Made by a program: the position numbers and the translations under genes. From the NCBI GenBank assembly GCA_964393185.1, contig CAYMSO010000002.1, positions 1 to 64,000 on the forward strand: DNA of 64,000 nt, given 5' to 3'. Of the stretch, positions 25,184 to 34,014 are shown piece after piece. The number at the start of each line of letters is the position of its first letter. Position 1 is the stretch's first letter. The notes beneath the pieces were generated by a model. It was given only the letters and a program-made list of their open reading frames with translations. It had not been told where the DNA came from and did no database searches. This DNA is from CAYMSO01 sp964393185 (lineage in GTDB: Bacteria > Patescibacteriota > Dojkabacteria > J137).

Positions 25184-26545
25184 ATGGAGCAATCAGAAAT
25201 TTTACTTAGAATTTTACTAACAATTGTTTTTGGTGCCATTTTAGGCTTGGAGTCTGAGACTAGAGAAATTGCGCATAAGGGAAAGAAACAAGCACAACTG
25301 GAAGAACGTCAGAGAATTGGAGGGCTTAGGACCTACACTGTTTTATCTTTGATAGGAGGTATAGCTGGAATTTTTTATCGTGAAGAGGTCTATCCAATCG
25401 TATACATAACTTTTACTTCCGTTATTTTACTTGTACTTGCAGCCTATATTAAAAATATTGAATTAAAAAAAGCTTTTGGTTTAACCACAGAAATAGCGAT
25501 TTTGATAACATTCTTGATCGGATTTTTAACAACATCGGCACTTGTAGACCTTACCGTTACTTCTGTAATATTGATTCTGCTTACTTTTTTCTTGTCACAA
25601 AAAAGAGGTTTTGGAGCGCTAGTAGAAAAAATTAATCACAACGAAGTGATAGACTTACTCAAATTTGCGCTTACATCAGTTGTTGTTTTGCCTATCTTAC
25701 CTAACAAAAATTATACAATTGGCAATGTGATAGATCAGTTTAATTTAGAATCTGTGGGTATTAATTCAGAAAAAATATTAGATATTAATATAATAAATCC
25801 TTTTAGAATGTGGTTTGTGGTAGTACTTATTACCGGAATAAACCTTGGAGGATACTTACTTATAAGAACACTAGGTAATAAAAAAGGAATAATTGCTACA
25901 TCTATTCTAGGCGGATTTATTTCTTCGACTTCTACAACAATAGCACTTGCAACAAAGTCTAAAGATAACTCAAAAAAGGAAACTTCCGATAAAACGCTTG
26001 CTGGTGGAGCAGTAATCGCAAATGCAGTAAGCTTTGTAACAGCATTTACTTTAGTGAGCGCGTTAAGCCTTGATTTGAGCAAAAAACTTTATCCATCACT
26101 ATTATCTATGTTGATAATAGGTATTGCCACTGGAGGCTTTTTCGTTTTTGTAAAAGGTTCAAACAAAAAATCATATGTGAATATACGACACGAAGCAAGC
26201 TCCTTTGCTTTAGCACCTGCAGTTAAGTTTGTTTTATTAATTGTGGGTATCACATTATTGATACAGTTATTCCAGCTATTAGAAGACGATAGATTGCTAC
26301 TTCTAGTAACAGCAGTCTCAGGTTTTACTGGGCTCGACCCAGCTGTGATTGCTACATCCGAATTGGTTCAGAGTTCTAAATTATCGATTGGTTTAGGAGC
26401 TTCACTGATTCTTGCAGCAAATTTTGTGAATTTTGTTGCGAAAGTTATTTATGCCAAATTTTATGGTAGTATCGAGTTTACTAAATATCTTGCTGCGGGA
26501 CTCTTAATATCTCTGATTGGTACACTTGCCTACTTCTTTACATGA
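25184..26545 (+). CDS. MgtC/SapB-DUF4010 family membrane protein
   Basis: The 453-residue integral membrane protein has an MgtC-like N-terminus (LTIVFGAILGLESETREIAH, RIGGLRTYTVLSLIGGIAGI) and then a DUF4010 part with about eight more helices, including GGFISSTSTTIALATKS and VSGFTGLDPAVIATSELVQ. The family is linked to Mg2+ homeostasis or acid tolerance, but the transported or sensed ligand is not established for this architecture. It overlaps the RNHCP gene by 4 bases. Confidence 0.85.
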   Translation: MEQSEILLRILLTIVFGAILGLESETREIAHKGKKQAQLEERQRIGGLRTYTVLSLIGGIAGIFYREEVYPIVYITFTSVILLVLAAYIKNIELKKAFGLTTEIAILITFLIGFLTTSALVDLTVTSVILILLTFFLSQKRGFGALVEKINHNEVIDLLKFALTSVVVLPILPNKNYTIGNVIDQFNLESVGINSEKILDINIINPFRMWFVVVLITGINLGGYLLIRTLGNKKGIIATSILGGFISSTSTTIALATKSKDNSKKETSDKTLAGGAVIANAVSFVTAFTLVSALSLDLSKKLYPSLLSMLIIGIATGGFFVFVKGSNKKSYVNIRHEASSFALAPAVKFVLLIVGITLLIQLFQLLEDDRLLLLVTAVSGFTGLDPAVIATSELVQSSKLSIGLGASLILAANFVNFVAKVIYAKFYGSIEFTKYLAAGLLISLIGTLAYFFT

Positions 26546-26847
26546 AAAAGTTTTTAAAAAATAATAAGCAATTTCTTTGTGAAAACTGCTCTCAGTTAGT
26601 GCTGCTACATCCAACATCTTCTAGAGACCATTGCAATCACTGTTTATGGGGGAAACATGTGGATATTAATCCTGGTGATAGAATGAATCAATGCCGAGGA
26701 ATGCTAAGACCTATTGGTTACGAAAATATAAATAGAAAAGAAAAAATTATTTATGAATGTATTAAGTGCAAAAAAAGAGTTAAGTGCATTGTAGCACCAG
26801 ACGACAATAGAGAGGTAATTGTCATACTTGCCGAAAAAGTTTATTAA
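26542..26847 (+). CDS. RNHCP zinc-finger protein
   Basis: The 101-residue protein has the RNHCP domain: CENCSQLV (about 14-21), RDHCNHCLWGKHVDINPGDR (about 32-51) and a last CIKCKKR. Four Cys pairs or Cys-His sites suggest one or two zinc ions. The usual RNHCPxCLWSxHVD reads RDHCNHCLWGKHVD. The function is unknown. Its ATG overlaps the end of the MgtC-like gene by 4 bases, so the two are coupled. Confidence 0.85.
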   Translation: MKKFLKNNKQFLCENCSQLVLLHPTSSRDHCNHCLWGKHVDINPGDRMNQCRGMLRPIGYENINRKEKIIYECIKCKKRVKCIVAPDDNREVIVILAEKVY

Positions 26848-26965
26848 GATTCGCGAAGTATCGAACTTAAAAACAACTTTAGTTTGAATTGAAACCCACT
26901 GACTTTAACAAAATTTGTAACTATTGAATGTTTTTTTCAGACATATAGGTAGTTAATAAATTATT

Positions 26966-27673
26966 GTGAGGACAGAACTTATAGTAGGAGCAGGATTGGT
27001 TGTGAGTGCAGGAGTATGTGGAGCAGGTTTCTTTGCTCTATATAATTCGCAAGAAGAAGTTTTTACTGGTGTAATGCCAACTTTAAATCCAATGTTATCT
27101 ACTCAAGCATTGGATGGAATCACAATCATCAATGGTGGTACAGAAACACCAATTTTGATTACTCCAACAGTAGCAACAGAAGTGAATAATAACGTTATTA
27201 TTGCGCAAGTAAGTCAAACAGAATTGGGGTTATTTTATTCCAAACTAGAAAAAGTTCCAGAAGGTTTTTTTAAATTGTTCATAAGCATGCCAGATAATCT
27301 AGCTGGAGTAAAACTTGATGCGATAGAAGTGGTATGCATAGATCCTACTACAACTTTTGCTATAAAAATTAATCCGGATATAGTAGATGGCGAAAATGGT
27401 CAAGATCCTTTAAGAATTGCAAGCCAAAATCCTACAGATAATGGTTTAATAACTTCGTTTGCAGCTGCTACTATTACAGGACAAACTTTAGGTAAAGACA
27501 GATTTACGAATGGGAATTTAGTCCATGTGGCAGATCTGCTACCGAATCAAATTGGCAAGACTAATCCAAGTTGCCATGTCAATATAATTGTAAATGGTGA
27601 TACGGCTCAGATGTATCAAGTTTCTGGTTTTACAATCCCTTCATCTGTGTTATCTCAAAATATCGAACATTAA
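26966..27673 (+). CDS. Secreted or membrane-anchored hypothetical protein
   Basis: The 235-residue protein starts at GTG. Residues about 5-28 (LIVGAGLVVSAGVCGAGFFA) form a signal anchor, and the rest is a soluble, Thr- and Asn-rich extracellular domain with strands such as GVKLDAIEVVCIDPTTTFAI. Two cysteines (about 130 and 210) could form a disulfide. I do not recognise the domain. The gene ends just before a strong hairpin terminator. Confidence 0.6.
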   Translation: MRTELIVGAGLVVSAGVCGAGFFALYNSQEEVFTGVMPTLNPMLSTQALDGITIINGGTETPILITPTVATEVNNNVIIAQVSQTELGLFYSKLEKVPEGFFKLFISMPDNLAGVKLDAIEVVCIDPTTTFAIKINPDIVDGENGQDPLRIASQNPTDNGLITSFAAATITGQTLGKDRFTNGNLVHVADLLPNQIGKTNPSCHVNIIVNGDTAQMYQVSGFTIPSSVLSQNIEH

Positions 27674-27683
27674 ACACTGACTA

Positions 27684-27714
27684 TGCGGGTTCTGATTGAA
27701 AATCAGAACCCGCA
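27684..27714. terminator. Bidirectional hairpin terminator
   Basis: A perfect 14-bp inverted repeat (27684-27697 with 27701-27714) with a 3-base GAA loop lies between the convergent ends of the 26966 gene and glyS. It can end transcription from both sides, though neither strand has a strong T tract. Confidence 0.8.
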
Positions 27715-27726
27715 TTAGCAACCATT

Positions 27727-29169
27727 CTAGTTCAGTTTATCTACAAGATAATTTCTTAATTCTGTTACCTTAACCCTTTCTTGCTTCATTGTATCTCTAT
27801 CTCGAACTGTTACAGCGTCGTCGTTTAAAGTTTCAAAATCTATTGTTACACAGTATGGCGTTCCTATTTCGTCCTGTCTTCTGTATCGTTTTCCAATTGA
27901 TGCAGTATCATCGTACTGAGTCATAAAGTCATTTTGAACGAGCTTCTTAATCTCTTTGGTTTTTGTAGTAAGCTCTTCTTTTCTTGATAGAGGCAAGAAT
28001 GCAACTTTAATTGGCGCTAATTCTTTTTTAAGTTTTAGAACAACTCGAGTATCTTTTTCACCTTTTGCGTTTTCAATTTCTTCCTCAAAAAGATTTTCTT
28101 CAAGAACCATCATTACTAATCTATTTAGACCAACTGAAGTTTCCATTATATGAGGAATATATCTTTCATTTCTTTCTTGATCGAAATAATCAAGTTTTGT
28201 CTTAGAAAATTGTGCATGTCTTGAAAGGTCCCAGTCACCACGAGCATGAATACCTTCAATTTCTTTAAAACCACCTAAAGTATTAAAGTTATACTCGATA
28301 TCATATGCAGCACTTGCATAATGAGCTAGCTTTTCGTGCTTTTTGAACCTTAGATTTTCTTGATTTATCCCTAAATCCTCAACTAGCCATCTCATCCTTT
28401 CAGTCTTCCATTCTTCAAATTTTTCTTCCATTAGAGAAGGGTGAAGAAAGTATTGCATTTCCATTTGTTCAAATTCACGTGTTCTATAGATATATTGTCT
28501 TGCAATAATCTCATTTCTAAATGCTTTACCAACTTGTGCAATACCAAATGGCAATTTCATGTGCATTGTATCAACAATATTTTTATATTCGAGATAAATA
28601 CCCTGACATGTTTCACCCCTAGGGTAAACGACATTAGCTTCAGTAATTGTTGAGTCAGTTGTACCGAAATTAGTCTTAACTAAAAGGTTAAAGTTTCGTG
28701 GCTCAGTTAATTCATTACCATCTGGGCTCTTAATGTTATTTTCTTTAATAATTGTCGCTAATTCATCTGGAGTTTTTTTATCCATATCTACATCCTGTCC
28801 TTGTTGTTTAAACCAGTCCTCAATTAAATGATCAGCTCTATATCTTTTGTGTGTTTTTTTATCTTCAACTAAAACATCGGAAAACCCTGCCACATGACCT
28901 GATGCTTCCCATGTTTTTGGGTGCATAAAAATTGCTGAATCTAAAAGCACAATATCTTCTCTATCCTGCGACATTGCTTTTATCCACGCGTTTTTGATGT
29001 TTTCTTTCAAAAGATATCCGTAGTGTCCATAATCGTAAACCGCCTGAAACCCTCCATAAATTTCAGACGAAGGATAAATAAATCCGTTTTCCTTTGCCCA
29101 GGATTTGAATTGATCAAGATTGGTGAGCTTTCTGTTTTGCGTTTTCTGTTTTGCGTTATTGTTTTCCAT
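27727..29169 (-). CDS. glyS: Glycyl-tRNA synthetase (class II, homodimeric type)
   Basis: The enzyme charges tRNA-Gly. The 480-residue protein is the alpha2-type: a motif 1 region GFIYPSSEIYGGFQAVYDYG (about 29-48), motif 2 FGIAQVGKAFRNEI (about 207-220), YRTREFEQMEMQYF, and motif 3 ETSVGLNRLVMMVLEE (about 347-362), then an anticodon-binding domain (KVAFLPLSRKEE). The start at MENNNAKQKT has a lysine-rich tail before LTNLDQF. A glycine-type T-box leader lies upstream on this strand, but an S23-family gene and a minisatellite separate the two. Confidence 0.93.
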   Translation of the reverse strand: MENNNAKQKTQNRKLTNLDQFKSWAKENGFIYPSSEIYGGFQAVYDYGHYGYLLKENIKNAWIKAMSQDREDIVLLDSAIFMHPKTWEASGHVAGFSDVLVEDKKTHKRYRADHLIEDWFKQQGQDVDMDKKTPDELATIIKENNIKSPDGNELTEPRNFNLLVKTNFGTTDSTITEANVVYPRGETCQGIYLEYKNIVDTMHMKLPFGIAQVGKAFRNEIIARQYIYRTREFEQMEMQYFLHPSLMEEKFEEWKTERMRWLVEDLGINQENLRFKKHEKLAHYASAAYDIEYNFNTLGGFKEIEGIHARGDWDLSRHAQFSKTKLDYFDQERNERYIPHIMETSVGLNRLVMMVLEENLFEEEIENAKGEKDTRVVLKLKKELAPIKVAFLPLSRKEELTTKTKEIKKLVQNDFMTQYDDTASIGKRYRRQDEIGTPYCVTIDFETLNDDAVTVRDRDTMKQERVKVTELRNYLVDKLN

Positions 29170-29270
29170 AGTTTTGGTTATAAATTGTTAAGTAAGATTA
29201 TTAGAGACAAGGTTTCACGGTTCAAGGTACAAGGTAGTGGCAGATTCATTCGTGAATAAATTTCCATACA

Positions 29271-29636
29271 TTACTTTCTAATCCTTGAATTTACTTTACT
29301 ACTAAGTTTAAAAATCATCCTTCTTATTAAATCTGCCTTTTTACTTAAGTTTAAATAATTTTCTTTTGATATGTAGCCTAAGTCTTTAGCTAATTCAAGT
29401 TGATACTCTAATTCTGACGATGATCCTAAAGCTATATTGATAAATCTTAAAAATTGTGGATCTGAATTGTAGCCGGAGCCTTCTGCTATATTAGTTGGTA
29501 TAGAGTACGCTGAACGTCTCATCTGTGAAATCAATCCATACTTCTCCTCTGAAGGAAACTCTTTTGTTATTATATAAATTTCAATTGTAAGTTGATGAGA
29601 TAACTTCCAAACTTCTAATTTTCTATAGTCTGTCAC
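29271..29636 (-). CDS. Four-helix-bundle protein (S23/23S rRNA-IVS family)
   Basis: The 121-residue protein has the S23 pattern: YRKLEVWKLSHQLTIEIY (about 3-20), RRSAYSIPTNIAEGSGYNSD (about 40-59), FINIALGSSSELEYQL and LAKDLGYIS. These small pentameric helical bundles were first found inside 23S rRNA insertions and are common as single genes in CPR and Bacteroidetes. The function is unknown. It lies between the T-box leader and glyS, so it is placed to be under glycine T-box control, which would be unusual. Confidence 0.88.
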   Translation of the reverse strand: MTDYRKLEVWKLSHQLTIEIYIITKEFPSEEKYGLISQMRRSAYSIPTNIAEGSGYNSDPQFLRFINIALGSSSELEYQLELAKDLGYISKENYLNLSKKADLIRRMIFKLSSKVNSRIRK

Positions 29637-29674
29637 TTCTTATTTGTTAACAAATAATTTTGCACCTTAAACAT

Positions 29675-29828
29675 GTTACCCTGTACCCTGCACCCTGTAC
29701 CTTGTACCCCGTACCTTGCACCCCATACCTTGCACCCCATACCTTGCACCCTGCACCCCATACCTTGCACCCTGCACCCCATACCTTGCACCCTGCACCC
29801 TGAACCCTGTACCTTGTACCTTGTACCC
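29675..29828. repeat. CCTTGCACCCCATA-type minisatellite
   Basis: About 150 bases consist of a degenerate 7-base unit on the plus strand (TACCTTG, CACCCTG, CACCCCA, TACCCTG and similar), often paired into 14-base units such as CACCCCATACCTTG. The long frames in it are repeat artefacts, not genes. It sits between the T-box terminator and the S23 gene. Related GGT-rich repeat tracts occur at 31937-32066 and in a fragment near 29220. Confidence 0.9.
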
Positions 29829-29839
29829 AGCCCAGAGCT

Positions 29840-29996
29840 GAAAAAACCGTCCTCATGTATCTAGCATTCTAAATACACAAGGACGGTCTTATCCGCGGTT
29901 CCACCTTGTTTTCCTCTTTAATAAACTCCGAGGACAACTTAATTATTTTTACTTACTTCTCCACCTTGCCAAAGGGTTTCTTAGAAATTCAGTTGA
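29840..29996 (-). promoter_or_regulatory. Glycine T-box leader with a very short stem I
   Basis: On the minus strand a 15-base AAGGTGGAACCGCGG T-box (29907-29893) is followed by an intrinsic terminator (arms 29887-29881 and 29854-29847, then six T). TGGA in the T-box bulge would pair with the UCCA end of uncharged tRNA-Gly. Upstream is stem III (TCCTC/GAGGA) and a compact stem I with base CAACTGAATT/AATTAAGTTG. Near its tip CCTT-TGGC-AAGG exposes GGC, a glycine codon (29970-29968), as likely specifier. Normal stem I with its AG-bulge and distal loop is absent, so this is an ultrashort type. It should raise downstream expression when tRNA-Gly is uncharged. Confidence 0.85.
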
Positions 29997-29999
29997 ACT

Positions 30000-30028
30000 A
30001 TTTTAACAATACTTATATTCTATAGCAA
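30000..30028 (-). promoter_or_regulatory. Promoter of the T-box transcript
   Basis: On the minus strand TTGCTA (30028-30023) and TAAAAT (30005-30000) are 17 bases apart, and transcription would begin at the first base pairs of stem I. The divergent gene at 30037 begins 9 bases away. Confidence 0.6.
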
Positions 30029-30036
30029 GTAGGAGT

Positions 30037-30486
30037 ATGGAATCAAAAATCAATAAACAATTTGAATTCTATATAGATACAGCGCAAATGCTGAAAAGTA
30101 TTATAGTGTTTTGTCTTATGCAAATTGTAAATCTTTTCTTACTTTCTCATTTGATTCATAAATACATTGTAGAAGGAATAACATACTCAATAGCATCGGC
30201 AATTATTTTTTTGCTAATTTATGTCGTCAGATCGGCAAAACCTTCCCTTACTCTGAATAATACTGGAATTATTTATATACATTTATTTCATAATGCAGAG
30301 GTTTTTAGATGGAAAGAAATTAATTCGATAAACATTTTGGAGTCTAGAAACAAGCAAGATATTCATAGTCTGACTATATATTTTAAAAATGAAAAAAGGC
30401 GAAGTTTTAGATTGAACCATTTAGATTTAAGAAAAAGACATTTGATAAACACAATTAAATTGTACAGAAAAGATTTAGTTGATTGA
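30037..30486 (+). CDS. Two-helix membrane protein with a PH-like tail
   Basis: The 149-residue protein has two hydrophobic helices (about 18-40 and 48-67) and a C-terminal part, SLTLNNTGIIYIHLFHNAEV then FRWKEINSI and SLTIYFKNEKRRSF, whose strand order fits a bacterial PH domain of the kind found in small membrane proteins. No enzymatic motif is visible. It starts divergently from the T-box promoter. AGGAG directly precedes the ATG with almost no spacing, so the start could be slightly different. Confidence 0.65.
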   Translation: MESKINKQFEFYIDTAQMLKSIIVFCLMQIVNLFLLSHLIHKYIVEGITYSIASAIIFLLIYVVRSAKPSLTLNNTGIIYIHLFHNAEVFRWKEINSINILESRNKQDIHSLTIYFKNEKRRSFRLNHLDLRKRHLINTIKLYRKDLVD

Positions 30487-30621
30487 ATAAGTATGTTAAT
30501 ATCTATTTGTGAAATACCAAATCATCTGTACAAATTCTTCTAAATCTTCCCGCTAAGCGGGAAAAAGCTTCACGAACACAATTTATAGGATTATAATCAA
30601 TTTAAAATTTAAATTAATAAT

Positions 30622-31935
30622 ATGTTAGACATAAATTTTATTAAATCAAATAAAACCAGAGTAGAGGAGGCAATAAGAAACAAAAAAATAAAGACTAAGA
30701 TTGATGTAAATGAACTTTTAGAAATTGATTCAAAAATCAAAAACAACCTTAAGCAAATAGAAAAGTTAAGAGCAGAGCGAAATAAAATAGCCGAACTAAT
30801 TCCAACTTCGGATGAATCTAATAAAATAGAGCTTATAAAAGAAGGTACTAAGTTAAAAGAGGAAGTTCAAAAATTAGAGCTAGAACAAACTCAACTAGAA
30901 GCTAAATTTACAAGTTTAATTGAAATGATTCCCAATATAACTTCTACTAAAATGCCTGTGGGAGAAAGTGATGAAGAAAATGTTGTAATAAGGAAATGGG
31001 GAGAACCTAGACAATTCGATTTCAACCCTAAAGATCATGTAGATCTCGGTAAAAGCTTAAATATAATAGATGTAGAAAAATCAGCTGAAATAAGCGGACC
31101 AAGATTTTATTATTTGAAAGGTGATGCTGTTTTAATTCAATTTGGAATTATTAATTTGGTTTTTAAAACTTTATCTAATCAAAAAATTTTAGAAAGTATA
31201 GCGAAAAAAGCTGGTGTTAAATCAACAAAACCTTTTACACCCGTACTACCCCCAGTCATGATGAAACCGTCAGTAATGAAAAAAATGGATAGATTAGATC
31301 CTATAGATGAAAGATATCTCATGAAAAATGATGATTTAATTTTAGTTGGAAGTGCAGAACATACCTTAGGCCCATTACATATGAACGAGGTTTTTGACCA
31401 CGATCAATTACCAGTACGATATATTGGGTACTCAACTGCATTTAGGCGTGAGGCTGGCTCTTATGGAAAAGATACTAAAGGTATTTTGAGAGTTCATCAA
31501 TTTGATAAACTTGAAATGGAAACTTATACGACCGAGGATCAAGGAGAAAATGAACAAGAGTTTATTGTAGCTATACAAGAATACTTGGTGCAACAGCTAA
31601 ACCTACCTTATCAAGTTGTACAGATTTGTACTGGTGACACAGGGAAACCTGATTATAATCAGTATGATATTGAAACCTGGATTCCAACACAAAATAAATA
31701 TAGAGAAACTCATACATCGGATTACATGACAGACTACCAGTCAAGAAGGTTAAATATCAAATATAAAGATATGAAAGGTAATAAAAAATTTGTACACATG
31801 AATGATGCAACAGCATTTGCAATTTCAAGAATTCTGATTGCTATACTTGAAAATTACCAACAATCAGATGGAACTATTTTAGTCCCAGAAGTTTTAAGGG
31901 ATTACGTTGGTAAAAAATTCATTGGAAGAAAATAG
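30622..31935 (+). CDS. serS: Seryl-tRNA synthetase
   Basis: The enzyme charges tRNA-Ser; the tRNA-Ser(GCU) gene lies 19 kb away. The 437-residue protein has the N-terminal coiled-coil arm (about 30-100, KLRAERNKIAELI), motif 2 YSTAFRREAGSYGKDTKGIL (about 272-291), the HQFDKLEMETYT segment, and motif 3 HMNDATAFAISRILIAILEN (about 392-411) with QQSDGTILVPEVLRDY. No domain is missing. A TATAAT box occurs about 25 bases upstream of the ATG. Confidence 0.95.
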   Translation: MLDINFIKSNKTRVEEAIRNKKIKTKIDVNELLEIDSKIKNNLKQIEKLRAERNKIAELIPTSDESNKIELIKEGTKLKEEVQKLELEQTQLEAKFTSLIEMIPNITSTKMPVGESDEENVVIRKWGEPRQFDFNPKDHVDLGKSLNIIDVEKSAEISGPRFYYLKGDAVLIQFGIINLVFKTLSNQKILESIAKKAGVKSTKPFTPVLPPVMMKPSVMKKMDRLDPIDERYLMKNDDLILVGSAEHTLGPLHMNEVFDHDQLPVRYIGYSTAFRREAGSYGKDTKGILRVHQFDKLEMETYTTEDQGENEQEFIVAIQEYLVQQLNLPYQVVQICTGDTGKPDYNQYDIETWIPTQNKYRETHTSDYMTDYQSRRLNIKYKDMKGNKKFVHMNDATAFAISRILIAILENYQQSDGTILVPEVLRDYVGKKFIGRK

Positions 31936-31936
31936 T

Positions 31937-32066
31937 AATAGGTGTGAGGTGTGAGGTGTGGGGTATGAGGTACGGGTATGGGGTTTAGGTAAAGGGTACA
32001 GGATGTAAGATAAGGATAAGGTACGAGGTACAGGATATTAGATATAGGTTGCAAGGTACATGATAC
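31937..32066. repeat. GGTRYRRG-type degenerate minisatellite
   Basis: After the serS stop, about 130 bases are a decayed G/T/A-rich tandem array on the plus strand (GGTGTGA, GGTATGA, GGTACGA, GGTACAG units). It resembles the reverse complement of the array at 29675-29828, which suggests one repeat family scattered through the genome. No coding capacity is supported. Confidence 0.75.
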
Positions 32067-32083
32067 TATGATTTACTTAACAC

Positions 32084-32112
32084 TTACGACTATGCCGTCT
32101 TTGTAGTATAAT
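32084..32112 (+). promoter_or_regulatory. Promoter of the nitroreductase gene, leaderless arrangement
   Basis: TTACGA (32084-32089) and a perfect TATAAT (32107-32112) are 17 bases apart, and the ATG at 32118 follows the -10 by five bases. The predicted transcription start therefore falls on the start codon. Confidence 0.7.
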
Positions 32113-32117
32113 TAGTA

Positions 32118-32660
32118 ATGCCCTTAAAACTAACAGACATAATAAAATCGAGACGAAGTATAAGAAAATGGTCTAGTGCTAAAATTCCCGAAAGAGTTAT
32201 GCAAGAGATTTTGGAATGTGGACATTCAGCACCATCAGCTTTTGGTAAAAAGCCTTTTCATTTTGTGCCAATTCAAGAAAAACAAAAAATAATGGACCTA
32301 ATGAAGGGGCGCTATCAACACAAAGAATGGCCATATGGAATTAATTCAGAGAAATATGCAAAGCAGACGGGTATCAATAACTACGAAAAACCCTCATTGC
32401 CTGGAAGTATAATTGCAGTCTGCGGTGACAAAACTAAATACCCCGAAGAAGCAAGCCTTGTACAAACACTCTCAGCAGCAGCAACAACTATGCTCATCTC
32501 AATTCATTCCCTAGGTCTAGGTGGTTGCTGGTTATACGTATACGATCCGGCAACTCCCGAAACAGAAGGTGATGTACGAAGACTACTAAAACTAGATGAT
32601 AAATACATGATATTGTGCTTAATAGCTTACGGCTATATTGATAACAAAATTAAACTATAG
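32118..32660 (+). CDS. Nitroreductase-family flavoprotein
   Basis: The 180-residue FMN enzyme opens with IIKSRRSIRKWSSAKIPE (about 9-26), the Arg-rich FMN-phosphate region, followed by CGHSAPSAFGKKPFHFVPI (about 35-53). The central helix TLSAAATTMLISIHSLGLGG and the C-terminal LDDKYMILCLIAYGYID complete the fold. The family reduces nitro groups, quinones or related compounds with NAD(P)H; the physiological substrate is unknown. It is a single gene with its own promoter. Confidence 0.9.
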   Translation: MPLKLTDIIKSRRSIRKWSSAKIPERVMQEILECGHSAPSAFGKKPFHFVPIQEKQKIMDLMKGRYQHKEWPYGINSEKYAKQTGINNYEKPSLPGSIIAVCGDKTKYPEEASLVQTLSAAATTMLISIHSLGLGGCWLYVYDPATPETEGDVRRLLKLDDKYMILCLIAYGYIDNKIKL

Positions 32661-32802
32661 TTTTCCGAAATAAAATGACATCGTTTTAAACGTATGTTTC
32701 GCTTTTCAATGGCAAACATATGATTATCTTTATTAGTAGTGCGAATAAAGATTTTGTGCTATAATAATATGTAGTAAAAATATATCATTAATAATTGACA
32801 AC

Positions 32803-33954
32803 ATGAAGTTAGTTCAGGACTTAGATTTAAAAGATAAGACTGTAGGCATAAGGACTGATTTTGATATAAAAGTGCGTAACGGAGTTATAACAGATACAAC
32901 CAAAATAAAAGCTTCCATCAAGACTATTGAACATTTGTTACAAAATAACTGCAAAGTAGTTGTTCTATCACATTTTGGTAATCCAGACAAGGACGAAACA
33001 GACGAATATTCTTTAATGGACATACGTTTCGAGCTTGGTAGAATGCTTAATAAACCTATTAAATTTGCACATATTACTGCATGTGAAAATTCCATAAAAT
33101 TTATGGAGCAGGGCGAAATACTACTTCTCGAAAATCTAAAATTCCAAGCTGCCGAAAGCAGCAATAATTGTGAAGAGCAGAAAGCTCTAATGAATCCGAT
33201 TATTAAACTTTGTGATTATTACATCAACGAAGCATTTGGTGTGTCTGAAGATTTGGCCTCTATAAATATTCCCCAACAGGAAATGAATTATGCACTTGGA
33301 TTTAGTTATCAAAAAGAAATTGAGAATATAGATAGACTTAAGAGTGAGCACAAGTCTCCTTATATAGTTATTCTAGGTGGAAAAACAAGTAAAGAAAAAC
33401 TACAATTTCTCGATAAAATAGTGGCAAAAGCTGACAAGATTTTGATGGGCGGAACTATTGCATACACGTTTATGGCTGCTAAAGCTGTAAAGATTGGCAA
33501 TGCAGAGATTGATGATAAATATCTAAATCTAGCAAAGAAAATTTTAGTAAAAGCAAGCAAAAATAGTTGCGAGATAGTTTTACCAATAGACCATTTAGCT
33601 TCGAATAATCCTGATGGAGAATCAAATGTAATAGAAGTCGATACTCAGCAAATTCCAGATAATTTATTCGGGCTTGATATAGGACCAAATACTTTAGTTG
33701 CATATAGAGAAATTATCGAATCTGCACAAACTATATTCTGGGATGGAGTAGTTGGAAAGTTTGAACATGAAAACTTCAGTAAAGGCACAGAAGCTATAGG
33801 AGAATACATTGCATTATCATCTCCAAGAGAAGCGTATAAATTTGCAAATGGAGACAGTACTTCAGAGGCAATAGAAACATTAAAGATTAAAGCAAAAAGG
33901 TTCAACCATATTTCTTGCGGCGACAAAAACACATTAAAATTATTAGCTGAATAA
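32803..33954 (+). CDS. pgk: Phosphoglycerate kinase, divergent
   Basis: The glycolytic enzyme moves phosphate from 1,3-bisphosphoglycerate to ADP. The 383-residue protein has VGIRTDFDIKVRNGVI (about 14-29, normally RVDFNVP), VVVLSHFGNPDKDE (about 58-71, normally SHLGRP), EILLLENLKF, the nucleotide half IVILGGKTSKEKLQFLDKIV and IFWDGVVGKFE. The usual C-terminal GGGDT and STGGGA loops read NGDSTSEAI and SCGDKNTL, so the phosphate-binding glycines are reduced. It probably still works, but these loops deserve attention. A TATAAT lies about 40 bases upstream. Confidence 0.85.
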   Translation: MKLVQDLDLKDKTVGIRTDFDIKVRNGVITDTTKIKASIKTIEHLLQNNCKVVVLSHFGNPDKDETDEYSLMDIRFELGRMLNKPIKFAHITACENSIKFMEQGEILLLENLKFQAAESSNNCEEQKALMNPIIKLCDYYINEAFGVSEDLASINIPQQEMNYALGFSYQKEIENIDRLKSEHKSPYIVILGGKTSKEKLQFLDKIVAKADKILMGGTIAYTFMAAKAVKIGNAEIDDKYLNLAKKILVKASKNSCEIVLPIDHLASNNPDGESNVIEVDTQQIPDNLFGLDIGPNTLVAYREIIESAQTIFWDGVVGKFEHENFSKGTEAIGEYIALSSPREAYKFANGDSTSEAIETLKIKAKRFNHISCGDKNTLKLLAE

Positions 33955-34014
33955 TTCAGATAGAAAATCTTCTTATTCCAATGTAGAATGTTAGCTGAAT
34001 TTAAGTTACTTTGA

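Noticed and set aside
29647..29864. Long open frames on both strands over the minisatellite
   Set aside because: They are translations of a 7/14-base tandem repeat, lack any start signal and have periodic low-complexity sequence.
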